Below, piece by piece: positions 29,406 through 40,600 of a DNA stretch of 64,000 nucleotides. Made by a program: the position numbers and the translations under genes. Position 1 is the first letter of the stretch; each line of letters opens with the position of its first letter. The notes under the pieces were generated by a model. The model had not been told where the DNA came from. It was given only the letters and a program-made list of their open reading frames with translations, and did no database searches. The DNA is taken from the NCBI GenBank assembly GCA_032358165.1, contig JAALGY010000053.1, positions 1,798,001 through 1,862,000 on the forward strand, written 5' to 3'. This DNA comes from Diplosphaera chodatii (Eukaryota > Chlorophyta > Trebouxiophyceae > Prasiolales > Stichococcaceae).

Positions 29406-29838
29406 GACCTCAGAATAAGGGTTGTGTGACATCGTTGCAGTTTGTGCAGCACATGCCCACGACTGTACATTGACAGCTCACCGTTTGCCAGGTACAGGAT
29501 ACCATGAGCTTGCACAAACTATCTGCCAGCTTTGGTTGAGTCATCCGGTTGAAAGGTTATGTTCCTGGTTTGTGAGTTCGGTGACACGTTGACATGCTTG
29601 TGATTGAAAGCTCGGAGTCCAGTAAAGGAGCACCATAGGTCCACAGCCATCACGAACACGAAGACTGAGGACGTCCCAGCGCCGACTCTGTGCAGACTGT
29701 ACCCATACATTGGCAGACACCTCGAACCGAGGCGGTGTTGTGGGAAGCATGCCACCATTGGTCGGCCGACAATCTGTCAAAGCATTATTCTGCACCCTGT
29801 TGCACTCCGCAAGATGCAGCACTCGGCTGTGGTGCAGG
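29406..29838. other. Convergent 3' intergenic region (SAP gene / RRM gene)
   Basis: Only 3' UTR-like sequence. No gene seen. Confidence 0.5.
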
Positions 29839-32800
29839 TCATGTCTCGATGGTGAATTTGGTGCCTGCCAGGCGGGCGCCAGCCTGCACGGGCGGCTCCT
29901 CAGCGGCCATCGGGGTGCCCGCCTCCTGCCACCCACCAGGCGCATCGTCCGCTGGCGGCGGTGCCACGCCGTTGGTGTCAACCGGCGCGACCTCATGCTG
30001 AGCCACACCCTCGCCTGCGACTGCCTCCGCCGCAACCTCCGTCCTGGATTGCACAATCGCTCCAGCCTCAGCCGCAAAATGCAGCACATAGCAGAGTAGA
30101 CTTCAGGTCCTGGCAGGACAATATTTGAGCATCCACACGTCGTGCGCTGTAACGCTTGCACACACCTGCGGGCGCCCTTGCGGGAGCGGCGCTCCTGCTG
30201 CAGGAAGCCATCTGCCTCGGTGACCATGTTGGCCAGGTCCCGCTGCCGGTCCGCAACCTGATCCTCCGCTGCCTTCAACTGCACCCGCGACCACACAGCC
30301 TACTCGCAAAAGCTGCTTGATAGATGCCAGTCAAGCACAAGGAACGTGTGCGGTGGCACTGATAGGTGCGTTCGTGCAGTCAACCACCAAGCATGACGTG
30401 CACCACACACACAGAGATGAGTTGCACAGTGTGCAACATCTGGCAGCTGCGGACCTGTTCCTTGCTGGCGAGAAGCTCCTGTGCGCTCTCCAAGAGAGCA
30501 CTCATCCAGCGCCGGTAAAGCTTGTGTGTCGCCTCAGCTTTCTGCACTCATCATTACACTAGCATGGCAGCAGACCCTAGGCAACACTCTGAGGCCGCAT
30601 GAGACGCATTGGCATCCAGTGTTCTTTCCACATCAGTCGAAGGTGCTGCGATCGCAGCGTAAAGTAAACGAACTGGCACCTGCTGCGCCATGTTGAGGTC
30701 TGCAAGCTGGTCGGTCATATCGCCCCGGGTGCGGTTCTGCACAGCGGCCTGCGACTCGAGTGCCGCAATGCGCGTCTCCAGCTCCGCCACGCGCGCCTTT
30801 GCCGTCGCCAGCTCCGCGACCGCGGCCGGGTCTGGCCCAGCGTCTGCATGAGGGCCCCACTCTGCATGAGGTGCGTACCATCGGAGCCAACGGGCAACAT
30901 GGGGCTGCAAGAGTCTGGAGTGTCACCAGTTGGCATGTTCGTGCTGCTGTTCTCGCCCTGCTGCCCCCCGCTTACCAGCATTGGCAGCAGCAGCAGCGCG
31001 GCGCTTGTGGTGCTTTGGCGAGCGGCTTTCTGAGCGGCTGGCGGACCGTGAGTAGGAGCTGCCGCTGCGGGAGCTGCTGTATGCCTTGTGGCGGCGGCTG
31101 CTGCGCCGGTGCTTGTGCCGTCCCTCCCGCGGTGGCGACCTGGTACGGAGATGCCGACACACTCACAAAATCTGGCAATCTGCCACGCCTGCAGCCGGGA
31201 GCTCCTGAGAAAGGGCAGGGTGTGGTCATCACGTGATGCCAGACACGGCGAGTGATCTGGCCGAAAGCATACCCGGAGACGGAGCGCCGGCGCTTGCTTG
31301 GAGGCCCATGCTCCTGCACCTCTGGGGGGTATGACCCCTGCAGGGGCGGCCCACCCCCGCGGCCATTGTAGCCGAATCTGCCACCTCCTCGGCCACCTCC
31401 GTTGTCAAACCTGAGCACACACAGGTGACAAGTGTTCTGACACCGCTGCTATGCCGACTTGCCAGCAGTAGAGTCGAGTTGACGATGCACTGCATGCGCG
31501 CAGTGTAACACAGTCGAGTGCAAGTCCTGTGCAGCAAAATCCTGCAGGTTTACCTGACGACAAGCAAAGCAGCACATTGTCACCAGTGACCACTACCAAT
31601 CATCATATTGCGCACAGGCCCCGGCTTGATAGTGTGCTGTCCATTGCCCACTTCATGGTGCAAAGCAGTTGGCAGGGATAGCTTCTGAAAGGGCTTAGGG
31701 CTCATAATGAGCCCGGGGGGGTCTATGCCAGATGGCCTCGAAGGACAACGGCTTGACCAACTCCAGTGCCAGCCATTTGTGGCTCAAGCAATGAGAAAGG
31801 CACAGTGTAGCAAGAGCCCCTGCACCTGTCGAATCGTGAGCAACTTGGGGCGCTTCCACACCAATGGTCGGACCAATGGTCGGTGGGCATACAGCACATG
31901 TTCGCAGCCAGCGGAGGCCGGGACTGTAATTGCACAGACGGAGCAGGATGCTGCAGAGGCCCACCTGCCACGACCTCGGCCATAGCCATAACCATCGTCA
32001 TAGCCGCCTCTGCCGCCATAGCCACGACCGCCGTAGCCGCGGCCTCCGCTGAAATCAGGAGGGCCGCCCCTTGGCCCGCCATAACCATCAGTATAACCGC
32101 CGCGTGGTGCAGGGGGTGGGCCGTTGCCTGGGTTGTACTTGGCCATGTTGCAGCGGATGGTGCGGCCATCAAGCAGCTGCAAGCAGTGGTCGAAAGGTCG
32201 CCAGCAGACCATGCCTCAAAGGCAGCAGTGCTGATGATGTATGGCTTGCAGACAAACATGAGCACTGGAAACACTGATGCATTGCAGCTACCTTGCCATT
32301 GCAGCCACTGATAGCATCCTTTGCATCCCGGGGGTCCTCGAACTTCACAAAGCCGTATCCCTTTGACCGCTGTGTCTCGCGGTCAATTACCACCTGCATG
32401 TGGTGCAGCACCGCACCGTCGGAACGCATCGAAGAAGGGACGAGTATCCGGCGCAAGTGAGGTGTGTATAGATGCAGAGCCACGTCCACCGACAGGATGC
32501 CTGACAGCAGATGGCGCAGTGCTCTTTCCCTGCCAACCAGGCCAAATATGACGCAGTATCTGGAACAGCAGCGCGCCTTTGTCTCCGACACGGTGCCAAA
32601 CTTCTGGAAGTAGTTTTGGAGCGCTCGCTCATCAGTGTCAAATGAGATGCCGCCAACATAGACAGTGGTGACCTGCACGCCGATTAGCAGGCAGGTGTGA
32701 CATGAACCGGGACTGTAATGCATCAATTGCATCTGTGCAGGCCTGCGTGGCACGCATTTGGCACGCGAAAGAGCCTGCTAGGCCTTTTGCATGGTTTCGG

Positions 32801-33046
32801 AGTTTGGCCGGGAAACCTGACTGCAACGGTGCCATGCTGACGCCGCTATTGAGCCATGCTTGTGAGTGGTAAACTATGAGGTTGCCGAGCTAAGGGCGCC
32901 ACCGCTGTGCAGTGACTCACCTGGTCATCGTTCCTGTCTGGAGTGTATGATCTTCCGCGAGATGCAGAGCGACTGTAGCTGCCGCGGCTCGGGGAGTACC
33001 GCGCCGGCTCTCGCGAGCGGCTGCGGGCAGAGGGGCTGGCGCTCAT
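29839..33046 (-). CDS. RRM protein with Gly-rich, RS and coiled-coil regions (SR-type splicing factor)
   Basis: The N-terminus (MSASPSARSRSREP, 33046) is a short RS/Tyr-rich domain. A single RRM is split over three exons: RNP2 in TVYVGGISFD (about 32660), RNP1 in SKGYGFVKF (about 32345), and LLDGRTIRCNMAKY (about 32170). A Gly/Tyr/Arg-rich tract (GGRGYGGRGYGGRGG, about 32050-31985) and a second Gly-rich exon with SKRRRSVSG (about 31410-31260) follow. Then comes an RS domain (RSESRSPKHHKRR, about 31130-30990). The C-terminal half is helical coiled coil (AELATAKARVAELETRIAALE, about 30815-30755), ending in an acidic Pro/Ala tail at 29839. RRM plus RS indicates pre-mRNA splicing or mRNA handling in the nucleus. 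The coiled-coil tail is not standard for SR proteins. The exact family is not assigned. Confidence 0.8.
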
Positions 33047-33741
33047 GTCTGCGGGTAGCACAGCAGCTGCTCAAGACTATTGCATGTCTATCCGGTGTCC
33101 CGCTCCGAAACGACACAGCAAAAGTCTCGGGGCAATGCCTACCTGTGTCGTATCAGCTGCGCCGGAAGCTCAGACCATGTCACAGCAGGCACATGTAGAA
33201 TTGCGATGTGCAAGCAACGTAGGTGAGTGAAACGCCCGGATGCCCCGCTGCAGGGGAACTGCCGCCTGCACAGGGAGCAAAGCAGTGGCCCGACGGGGTT
33301 ATCATACTGTAAAGGCTTCGTCGGCCTGCTGTGGCTTACACAATGGACTGCGGTTTCCGTGAGACTGCTGCGGCATAATCTTTGCTTCACTTACATGCTG
33401 CACGATCTTGGTTGGCTGTACTGAGTCACTCTCGTGTTGTTCATCCCAACACAATCCACACTGTTGCCACGTTCTGACTACAGCATCCCGCATCCATCTA
33501 TAGCTGTCTCACACGAGACACAGCCGCTTGCAAGCGTATCTTGGTGTAGACCATACGGACAATTGCTTGCAGAGGTGCACTCCTGTCGGCAGCAGACTGC
33601 GACACTGGGCCTGGAAGGCCACGCAGCCGCCAGATTGTGCAACTGGTTGAGTTCCACACAAGTAGCGAGTGCTCCAGTGTGGTTTCTTAGGTCATAATGC
33701 CCGACAGACCTCCAGTCGTGTAGTGGTACAGCCTCTGCGGC
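33047..33741. other. Divergent intergenic region (RRM gene / RanBPM gene)
   Basis: Shared upstream region. No supported coding exon or RNA gene. Confidence 0.5.
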
Positions 33742-36278
33742 ATGCCGGGGTTCAATGCGGACTTTGACTTTCCCAGCTGGCAGTCCACAAGCCGGTCAGA
33801 GAATGCCACTCACCTTGAGATAGATGGCCTGCGTGTCAAGTACACTGGTGCGGCCTGTGTGTCAGGGCAATGCTCTTGGCAGAGGCCTGCCAATGATCAT
33901 CAAGCTGTCGCGCATGCATGCTGGCAGCATTTGGCTCGTCACATAGCAACACATGCGCACTGGCAGTGAGGTGTGGCGTTTGGATGTCAGGTCCGGGACA
34001 TCAGGACGCAGATGCCGCCAGCGTACGCACCAACATTCCCATATCGCAATCGACCGGCCTCTTCTTTTATGAGGTCACCATCATGAGCAAGGGCCGGCAC
34101 GGCTACATTGGTGCGGCAGCGTTCCTTCCTGCTGATCTCCTCTTTTGCTCCTGTACACGTGCACAAGAGTCAAGCGAGTCAGCACAGCAAGTGAAATATG
34201 CAGAACCACGTGTCACACCCTGCAGGTGTCGGCTTTTGCATAGCAGACTTCCAAGCGGATCGACTGCCGGGTTGGGAGCCACACTCGTACGGCTACCATG
34301 GCGATGACGGCCACGCATTCCAGGGCTCTGGCAAGGGCCGCGCCTATGGCCCAACCTACACAACAGGTGCACTGCCAATGGGCTTGTGTTCAGGAATGCT
34401 TCCAACCAAAGTGCTGGGCAACTGTCGCATGTGGCACCATGTCGCGGCCCCGGCTCAAGCATTGAATTGCTGCTTACACTCGGCAGGCGATGTGATTGGG
34501 GCGCTGTGGAACCGCATCGACCGCACCATCAGCTTCTTCAAGAATGGCGTCAGCCTGGGCGTGGCATTCTCAGACGTGCCAGAGGACCGGTTGTATCCCA
34601 CCGTCGGGCTGCGCACCACCAACGAGGAGGTGGGCCAGCAGCACACGCGGAGTGCGCGTGAAAGCTGATCGGCAATCTGAACATCGAGCATACCGCAGCA
34701 TGTCTCTGGAGTAAGTGGAGTGACTGTGATTCAACTCTGCAGGTGCGCGCCAACTTTGGCACCGACACCTTTGTCACGGATGTGGAGGAGATCCAAGCGG
34801 ATGTCCGGCAGCAGCTGGAGGCCGAGATCGCGGCCACCAGCATTCAGCAGAGCGGCAAGGTGCCTGAACGTGAAAGGAGCTTGCTCATGTCTGGTCTGTT
34901 GCGGATGTATCACACTGCAACGCAAGCAAGCACGCCAAGCGCAACAGGCATGTTTGATATTCATGCAGCCGTCGTATATGCTGGAAGAGCTGGTGTTTGG
35001 GTACCTCACGCACAGCGGCTTCTCAGAGACAGCGCGGTTGGCAGCACGCGACATGATGGGCGGCGCACGGCAGGTGCACAAATGATCACAGCGATTGTCC
35101 ACCATCGCATCAAGACTGTACAACCACGAGTGTCTGTATAGACGCGTCTCGTGCATTCCCAGGTGTCTGCCTTTGATGTGGAGTCTGTGAAGCGGCGGCG
35201 AGAGATCAGTGACTGCGTTGCGGCAGGCGACGTTGACAGGTGCCTCTCTCTTTGTCTTGCAGCGTTCAGCAAGTCGCCTCAGGTGCCTCTGTGTTCAGCC
35301 TGCCGCAAGATTGCTGCAGTGTTGCTGAAGGGTTGAAAAGTATGTGTGGTGTCTGCTGCAGGGCAATTGCGCTCACAGAGCAGCTGGCGCCAGGCACACT
35401 GGAGGCCTCGCCCTCGGTGCTGCTGCGCTTGCACATCCAGATCTTCATCGAGCTGGTGAGACGGCATATCTGACGACTGCAACACTTGTCCAGTGTGCAC
35501 TGCATCCATGTGTGCAGCTGATACATTTGGGCATTTGACGTGTTGGGCTTTTGTTCACATCTGAGAATACTGTTGCACCCTTTTGCAGGTACGACAAAAG
35601 CGGGACAGCGCAGCGCTCGAGTACGGACACCAGGTCCTGAAGCCCATATGCAACAGCAGTGGTGACCGGGAGCTGTTGTCAGAAGCTGTCACTCTGCTCG
35701 GGTAAGTTGTTTGCTTGCAGCGCCAGTCTTCAACGCCTTCAATGCCCGCAGATGCGCTGTGTTGTGCATGAGGGAAGTCTAGCTGCTGTGGCGGGCCACA
35801 GTGCGCAATACGGATCGCAGGTACCACGAGCCAGCGCTCAGCCCTCTGGGCCACCTGTTGTCGGAGCGCCACAAGCTGGTGCTGGCCTCAGACCTGAACC
35901 GAGCCATCCTCAGCCACCAGGTGACGCTTGTTGTGACCAGGAGGAGAAGAGCCCAGACCTGCTCTGTAACCCTGCGCAGTGCTCTATGCCGACACGGGCT
36001 GTAGTCCTCATCCATCCAATCATGCCATCCATCATGCGAGCCGTGCGTGCATATTCTACAGGGTGGGCAGGAGAAGTCACCCCTGGAGCGCCTGATGCGC
36101 CAGCTGGTGGGTGCCTGGTGCCTGTTTGACGCTTGGCACACATCGTCACGTGCTTTGTCTGGATTGCCCAACATTGTTCCAATCAACATCGCAGGCAGTC
36201 ACCCAGCAGGAGCTGCTTCGAACAAACCACCCGGCAGCGGCAGCCATAGACCTAAAGAAGCATGCATCGCTGACGTGA
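33742..36278 (+). CDS. RANBPM: RanBPM-like SPRY-LisH-CTLH-CRA protein (CTLH/GID E3 complex scaffold)
   Basis: Homologous proteins (RanBP9/10, yeast Gid1) scaffold the CTLH/GID ubiquitin ligase. Exon 1 is MPGFNADFDFPSWQS to KYTG. The SPRY domain spans exons with TGLFFYEVTIMSKGRHG, VGFCIADFQADRLPGWEPHS (YGYHGDDG follows) and ALWNRIDRTISFFKNGVSLG. The LisH motif is LEELVFGYLTHSGFSETA (about 34985-35045). CTLH begins VSAFDVESVKRRREISDCV (about 35160), with CRA helices after it (RAILSHQ; SPLERLMRQL). The last exon reads AVTQQELLRTNHPAAAAIDL and ends at TGA 36278. Introns are numerous and short. It is followed closely, on the same strand, by ribose-5-phosphate isomerase. Confidence 0.92.
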
Positions 36279-36584
36279 CCTGACCAGCAGCTTTCACTGC
36301 CGGTCGTCGGCAGCAGACGATGTGCTCGTATTGTATACCACTGTTTTCAGATGCTTTGCGCTCGGTGCTGACGCATATCCTGGCCAGCCAGTTGTTCGAG
36401 AAGTGAAAGGAGCGTTGCGCAACGAAAGGCTGCCAATCATCCAGCTGCCCCAGTTGCTGTTCTATCTGCATCCGGCTGCCCCGAGCCCCCTCAGCAAATT
36501 GCTCATCGTGCCCATTGATCGCCGTCGCAGGTACAATTGCATCAACACGCTGATCAGGTCGTAGATTAGCCATTCATACACACG
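36279..36584. other. Intergenic: RanBPM 3' UTR and RPI upstream
   Basis: No gene seen. Confidence 0.5.
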
Positions 36585-37424
36585 ATGCAAGTCTTGGCAC
36601 ACTCCGGCGCGGCGGCATGCCCTTCTAAGCTGCGGCTCCGACCTGCACCCCACCAGCGACTCGCGTTCACATCGCTGCGTGCAGCCCCCGCGCGGCTGGG
36701 CAGGATGGCTGTGCGTGCACTCAGCCAGGATGAGCTGAAGCAGCAGGCGGCATGGAAAGCGGTAGAATACGTGAACAGCGGCATGGTGCTGGGACTGGGC
36801 ACAGGCTCCACTGCAGCATTTGCAGTGGACCGCATCGCAGATCTGCTGGACAGCGGCGAGCTGAAGGACATCATTGCGGTCCCCACATCGAAGGCGACGT
36901 ATAACCAGGCCAAGGGTCGCGGCATTCAGCTGGCGACGTTGGATGAGCAGCCAAAGATCGATCTGGCGATCGACGGCGCAGACGAGGTGGACCCGTTCCT
37001 CAATGTGGTCAAGGGCCGGGGCGGTGCCCTGCTGCGGGAAAAGATGGTGGAGATGGCAGCCACGAAGTTTGTGTGCATCGTGGACGACACCAAGCTCGTG
37101 AAGGGCCTGGGCGGCAGCAAACTGGCCATGCCGGTTGAAATCGTGCAGTTCTGTTGGAAGTACAACCTGGGCAGGCTCCAAAACTTGCCAGAGGTGGCTG
37201 GCTGCACAGCGAAGCTGCGGGAGAACAAGGATGGGTCACCATATGTAACCGACAACGAGAACTACATTGTCGACTTGTACTTCGAGGATCCGATCAAGGA
37301 TGCGAAGGCAGCAGCATCAGCGATCTCAGCGCTGGAGGGCATCGTGGATCATGGCCTGTTCCTCGACATGGTGGATGTTTGCGTCATTGCTGCATCTGGT
37401 GGTGTTGAGGTAAGGGAAAAGTGA
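36585..37424 (+). CDS. RPI: Ribose-5-phosphate isomerase A, plastid, intronless
   Basis: Interconverts ribose-5-phosphate and ribulose-5-phosphate in the Calvin cycle and pentose phosphate pathway. 279 residues. The first ~42 form an Arg/Ala/Ser/Pro-rich leader without acids (MQVLAHSGAAACPSKLRLRP onward), as expected for a plastid transit peptide. Mature signatures are GLGTGSTAAFAVD (phosphate loop), PTSKATYNQA, IDLAIDGADEVDP (catalytic Asp), KGRGGALLREK and DDTKLVKGLGG. Length and motif order match plant RpiA. The C-terminus is short after GGVEV. No introns. Confidence 0.95.
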   Translation: MQVLAHSGAAACPSKLRLRPAPHQRLAFTSLRAAPARLGRMAVRALSQDELKQQAAWKAVEYVNSGMVLGLGTGSTAAFAVDRIADLLDSGELKDIIAVPTSKATYNQAKGRGIQLATLDEQPKIDLAIDGADEVDPFLNVVKGRGGALLREKMVEMAATKFVCIVDDTKLVKGLGGSKLAMPVEIVQFCWKYNLGRLQNLPEVAGCTAKLRENKDGSPYVTDNENYIVDLYFEDPIKDAKAAASAISALEGIVDHGLFLDMVDVCVIAASGGVEVREK

Positions 37425-37690
37425 ACAGCCGTATGACCTGGTCGCAAGCAGCGTCCAGGCTGGCGGCTGCTGTGGCTGTGATATCACCACTAGTTCACCA
37501 GCACCTCGAGTTGCAAATGATATAGCCACGTTGAGAAGAGATAGTCAGTCATGGACAAGGTTCCGTACGGAGTCTCTGCTCTTAGGAACTTGACCATCTC
37601 GTAGACCACTAAACAAGCACAGCAGCAGCAATTGTTGAAAATTGTTTGGGGGTTGCCAGAACAACATCGCTCGCACAATTGCCCCATCCA

Positions 37691-40600
37691 TCAAAGGAAG
37701 ATGTCAAGCTCCTGCCGCCTATAGGTGTTGATATTGTCGTCCTCCATGGGCGGCCAGAAGGCTGTCAGGGCGTCCGCAGACTGCAGCAGACAACAGGCCA
37801 CCACTAAGCATGCTTGCAAAGTGCAATGCCATCCAGCAGCACATTACAATGAAACACAGCAGATATGATGACAAAGTGCAATAAGAGCTACAAAAGCTGC
37901 AACTCACCGCAACGTACAGTTCGTTGAATAGCCGCCAGTACACCTCACGAACTTTCCTGCAGCACAGCATAAGGCAGTGTGTGAGTGGTAAGCAGGCCAG
38001 TTCATTTGCATGCTACAAGAACGACGGCAGCATCAGGATACAGCAGACATTTGGCGTCCCTAACTCGACACCAGTGCAGGAAGGAGCAGTGACCGCGACA
38101 CACCTGGCAGGGTGCCAGAGGCCCTGGAGCAGATAGCTAAGGATAACTGCCGGGCCGAGCGCCAAGCGGCAGCCATTGATGGCGCCCGTGACAGCTTGCA
38201 CCACGTGCGGCGAGATCTCAAAGATGTTGGGCCACACCAGGTTCAGCAGGTGCATCAGCGCGTCCTCACACCCCAGGCCTGTGCAGCAGCACACAGCCAT
38301 CAACGAAGCTGCTCGAACAGCCATGCACATGAAGTGGTTGCTGAGAACAGCGGAAAGAGCGGCGCTGGAGCAGCTGTGATGATCATGACTGCATACATCG
38401 CGAGTACATGTCAGATGTCGACACCCACCGGCCACGCCAAGCGCCATGTGCTGGATGACGGAGGCGGCAGTCTGGCGGTGCACCAGATCCCGGTCCATAA
38501 GTGCATCCTCCAGCAGCGGCGTGACCGCGTAGATGTAGTCCTTGCCCATCTCCCCGATGTACTCGAACAGGAAGGACAGCGACTTGAGCACGCCATTCTG
38601 CACGTTGAGCTCTGGCACCTGCATGCCATATGGTTGCATTTGGCGCCGTGGTGGCAGCAGAGTGATATCCTGATATCACCATCAATACATGCGCCACGCA
38701 CCACCGAACATCAGGCATCTTGATAGGAGAAAAAGGCGTGCAGCTACATAGGATGTGCTTAAGATACACACCTTGTACTCGTTCATGAGGGCGGGCAGCA
38801 CGGTGAACGGCGCGCAGGTCTCTGCAACGATGGCGATGGCCACGGTGGTGCACACCCGGTTCTGCCGCTCCTGCACCTTGAGGTTGTTCAGCAGCGTGAC
38901 CAGCACGTCCTGCGGCCCGATCGCCTTGGCGATGTAGCCGAAGGTGTTGACGGTCGCGCGCCTGCAAGGACAGGCAGGGAGTCAGTATCGGCGCACCTCT
39001 GCCTGGCGCGTACAGCACATCGACCTCGGGGCTGGTACATATGCCAGTGGGCAGCAGCAAACCCACAGCTGTAGTTTGCACTGCATGAACGGTTGAGAGT
39101 TGATGAGTACAGGACGCGGGGCGTGCAGGCATGAGGCAGACAAGCACACCTGATGCCCTTCTTGTGGGCCTTGAGCATCTCGAGCAGCTCGAAGCAGATG
39201 CGCATCCACTCGCGGGCGGGAACGTACTCGGCGCCACGGTCGGCGATGCGGCCGACCAGGTCGATGCAGTTCTCCTGCACCTTCTCGTGCCTGTTCTTCA
39301 GGATGGGCGTGAGCCGCGGCAGCAGGTCCTTGATCGGCGGCGTCATCTTGGTCATGCCGATCACGTTGACGATGGATTTGAGGGCGGCCAGGATGGAGCC
39401 GAGGACCTCGGGGTACTCCTCGCCCAGGTACTCGTACAGCACCACGCCCAGGTGGCCCAGCAGCTTCTCCTCGTCGCACGCCTTCATGACCACCGCGATG
39501 CGCGCGATCAGGTCCGCTGCCTGCTGCCGGATCTTGGCGTTCTTGTTGTTGAGCCGCCACTTGATGGTGCCGCAGATCTGGGGCAGGTACGGCTTGGCGC
39601 GGCCCTTGAGGCTGTTCACCACTGTGCCAAAGCCGTTGAGCATCACCGCTGTGTCCTCGGTCATCTGCTCCTGGAAGGCGTACAGGATGCCATCGATGAG
39701 CAGCTCCTCCAGTCGCGCATCGATGTCCGCTGTGCCCAAATCCTGGACCACCTTGTCGATGGTTTCCATGACCATGCGACGGTAGGGCTCCGACTCGTCC
39801 TTCAGGTCCTCCACGATGCGCCCCACAATTTGGGAGCAGCCGACCTTCTGGGCGATCACCACCGTCGTCTCCACCAGCTGGCGGTAGTTGCGGCGGTCCA
39901 GCGCCATGCGCCGGACCCAGAAGTTGCGGAAGAACTCCGGGAGGATCTCCTGTTGCAGCACCACAAGTCGCGTGATCGGATGCTGCAAGCAACTGCTCCT
40001 GAGCACAGCCGACTAGCTGCCAAGCACGATGTGAGCATGCTGTGCTGATGCACGCAGTGTGGACAAGTGAGCAGGATATCATCTCAAAATAGAGCAGACA
40101 TCAGAGGAGCCGAGCTGCAGAGCACTGAAGTGCAGCAATGCAAGGGTCAGCCCTATAATTAAACCCTACCTGGCGGATGTAGTCGGGCTCCACGCCCTCG
40201 GTGCCGACGCACTGCGCCACCACCTTGAGCACGATCTTCTTCATCTCCTCATCGGGCGTCTGGAACTCCCGGATCAGGATGATCATCACCTCTCGCGTGT
40301 AGTAATTGGCGTACATGGCGTCCATCAGCGGGATGATGAAGCCGATGCACTGCACGATGCACAGTCAGCAAGCGGTCAGCACCATCCTGCACTCGCCCTG
40401 GCTCAGGGCCTCAATGCTGCTTCATCAGGCAGACTATGGTGAACGTGTTCCCTGAACGTTGAACCTGCAGCTTCACACCAAATTTGAATGCTTTGATTCA
40501 GGGTGTGCACCAATGCAGCCAGCTTTCACCTTGAGAAATGCGGCAAGGACCTTCCCGCGCAGCAGCCGGATGCCCTTCCACAACGGCTCCAGCACATCAT

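Noticed and set aside
39131..40048. 305-codon open frame on the plus strand
   Set aside because: Lies exactly antisense to large SF3B1 HEAT exons with high-GC codons. A shadow frame with no family resemblance.
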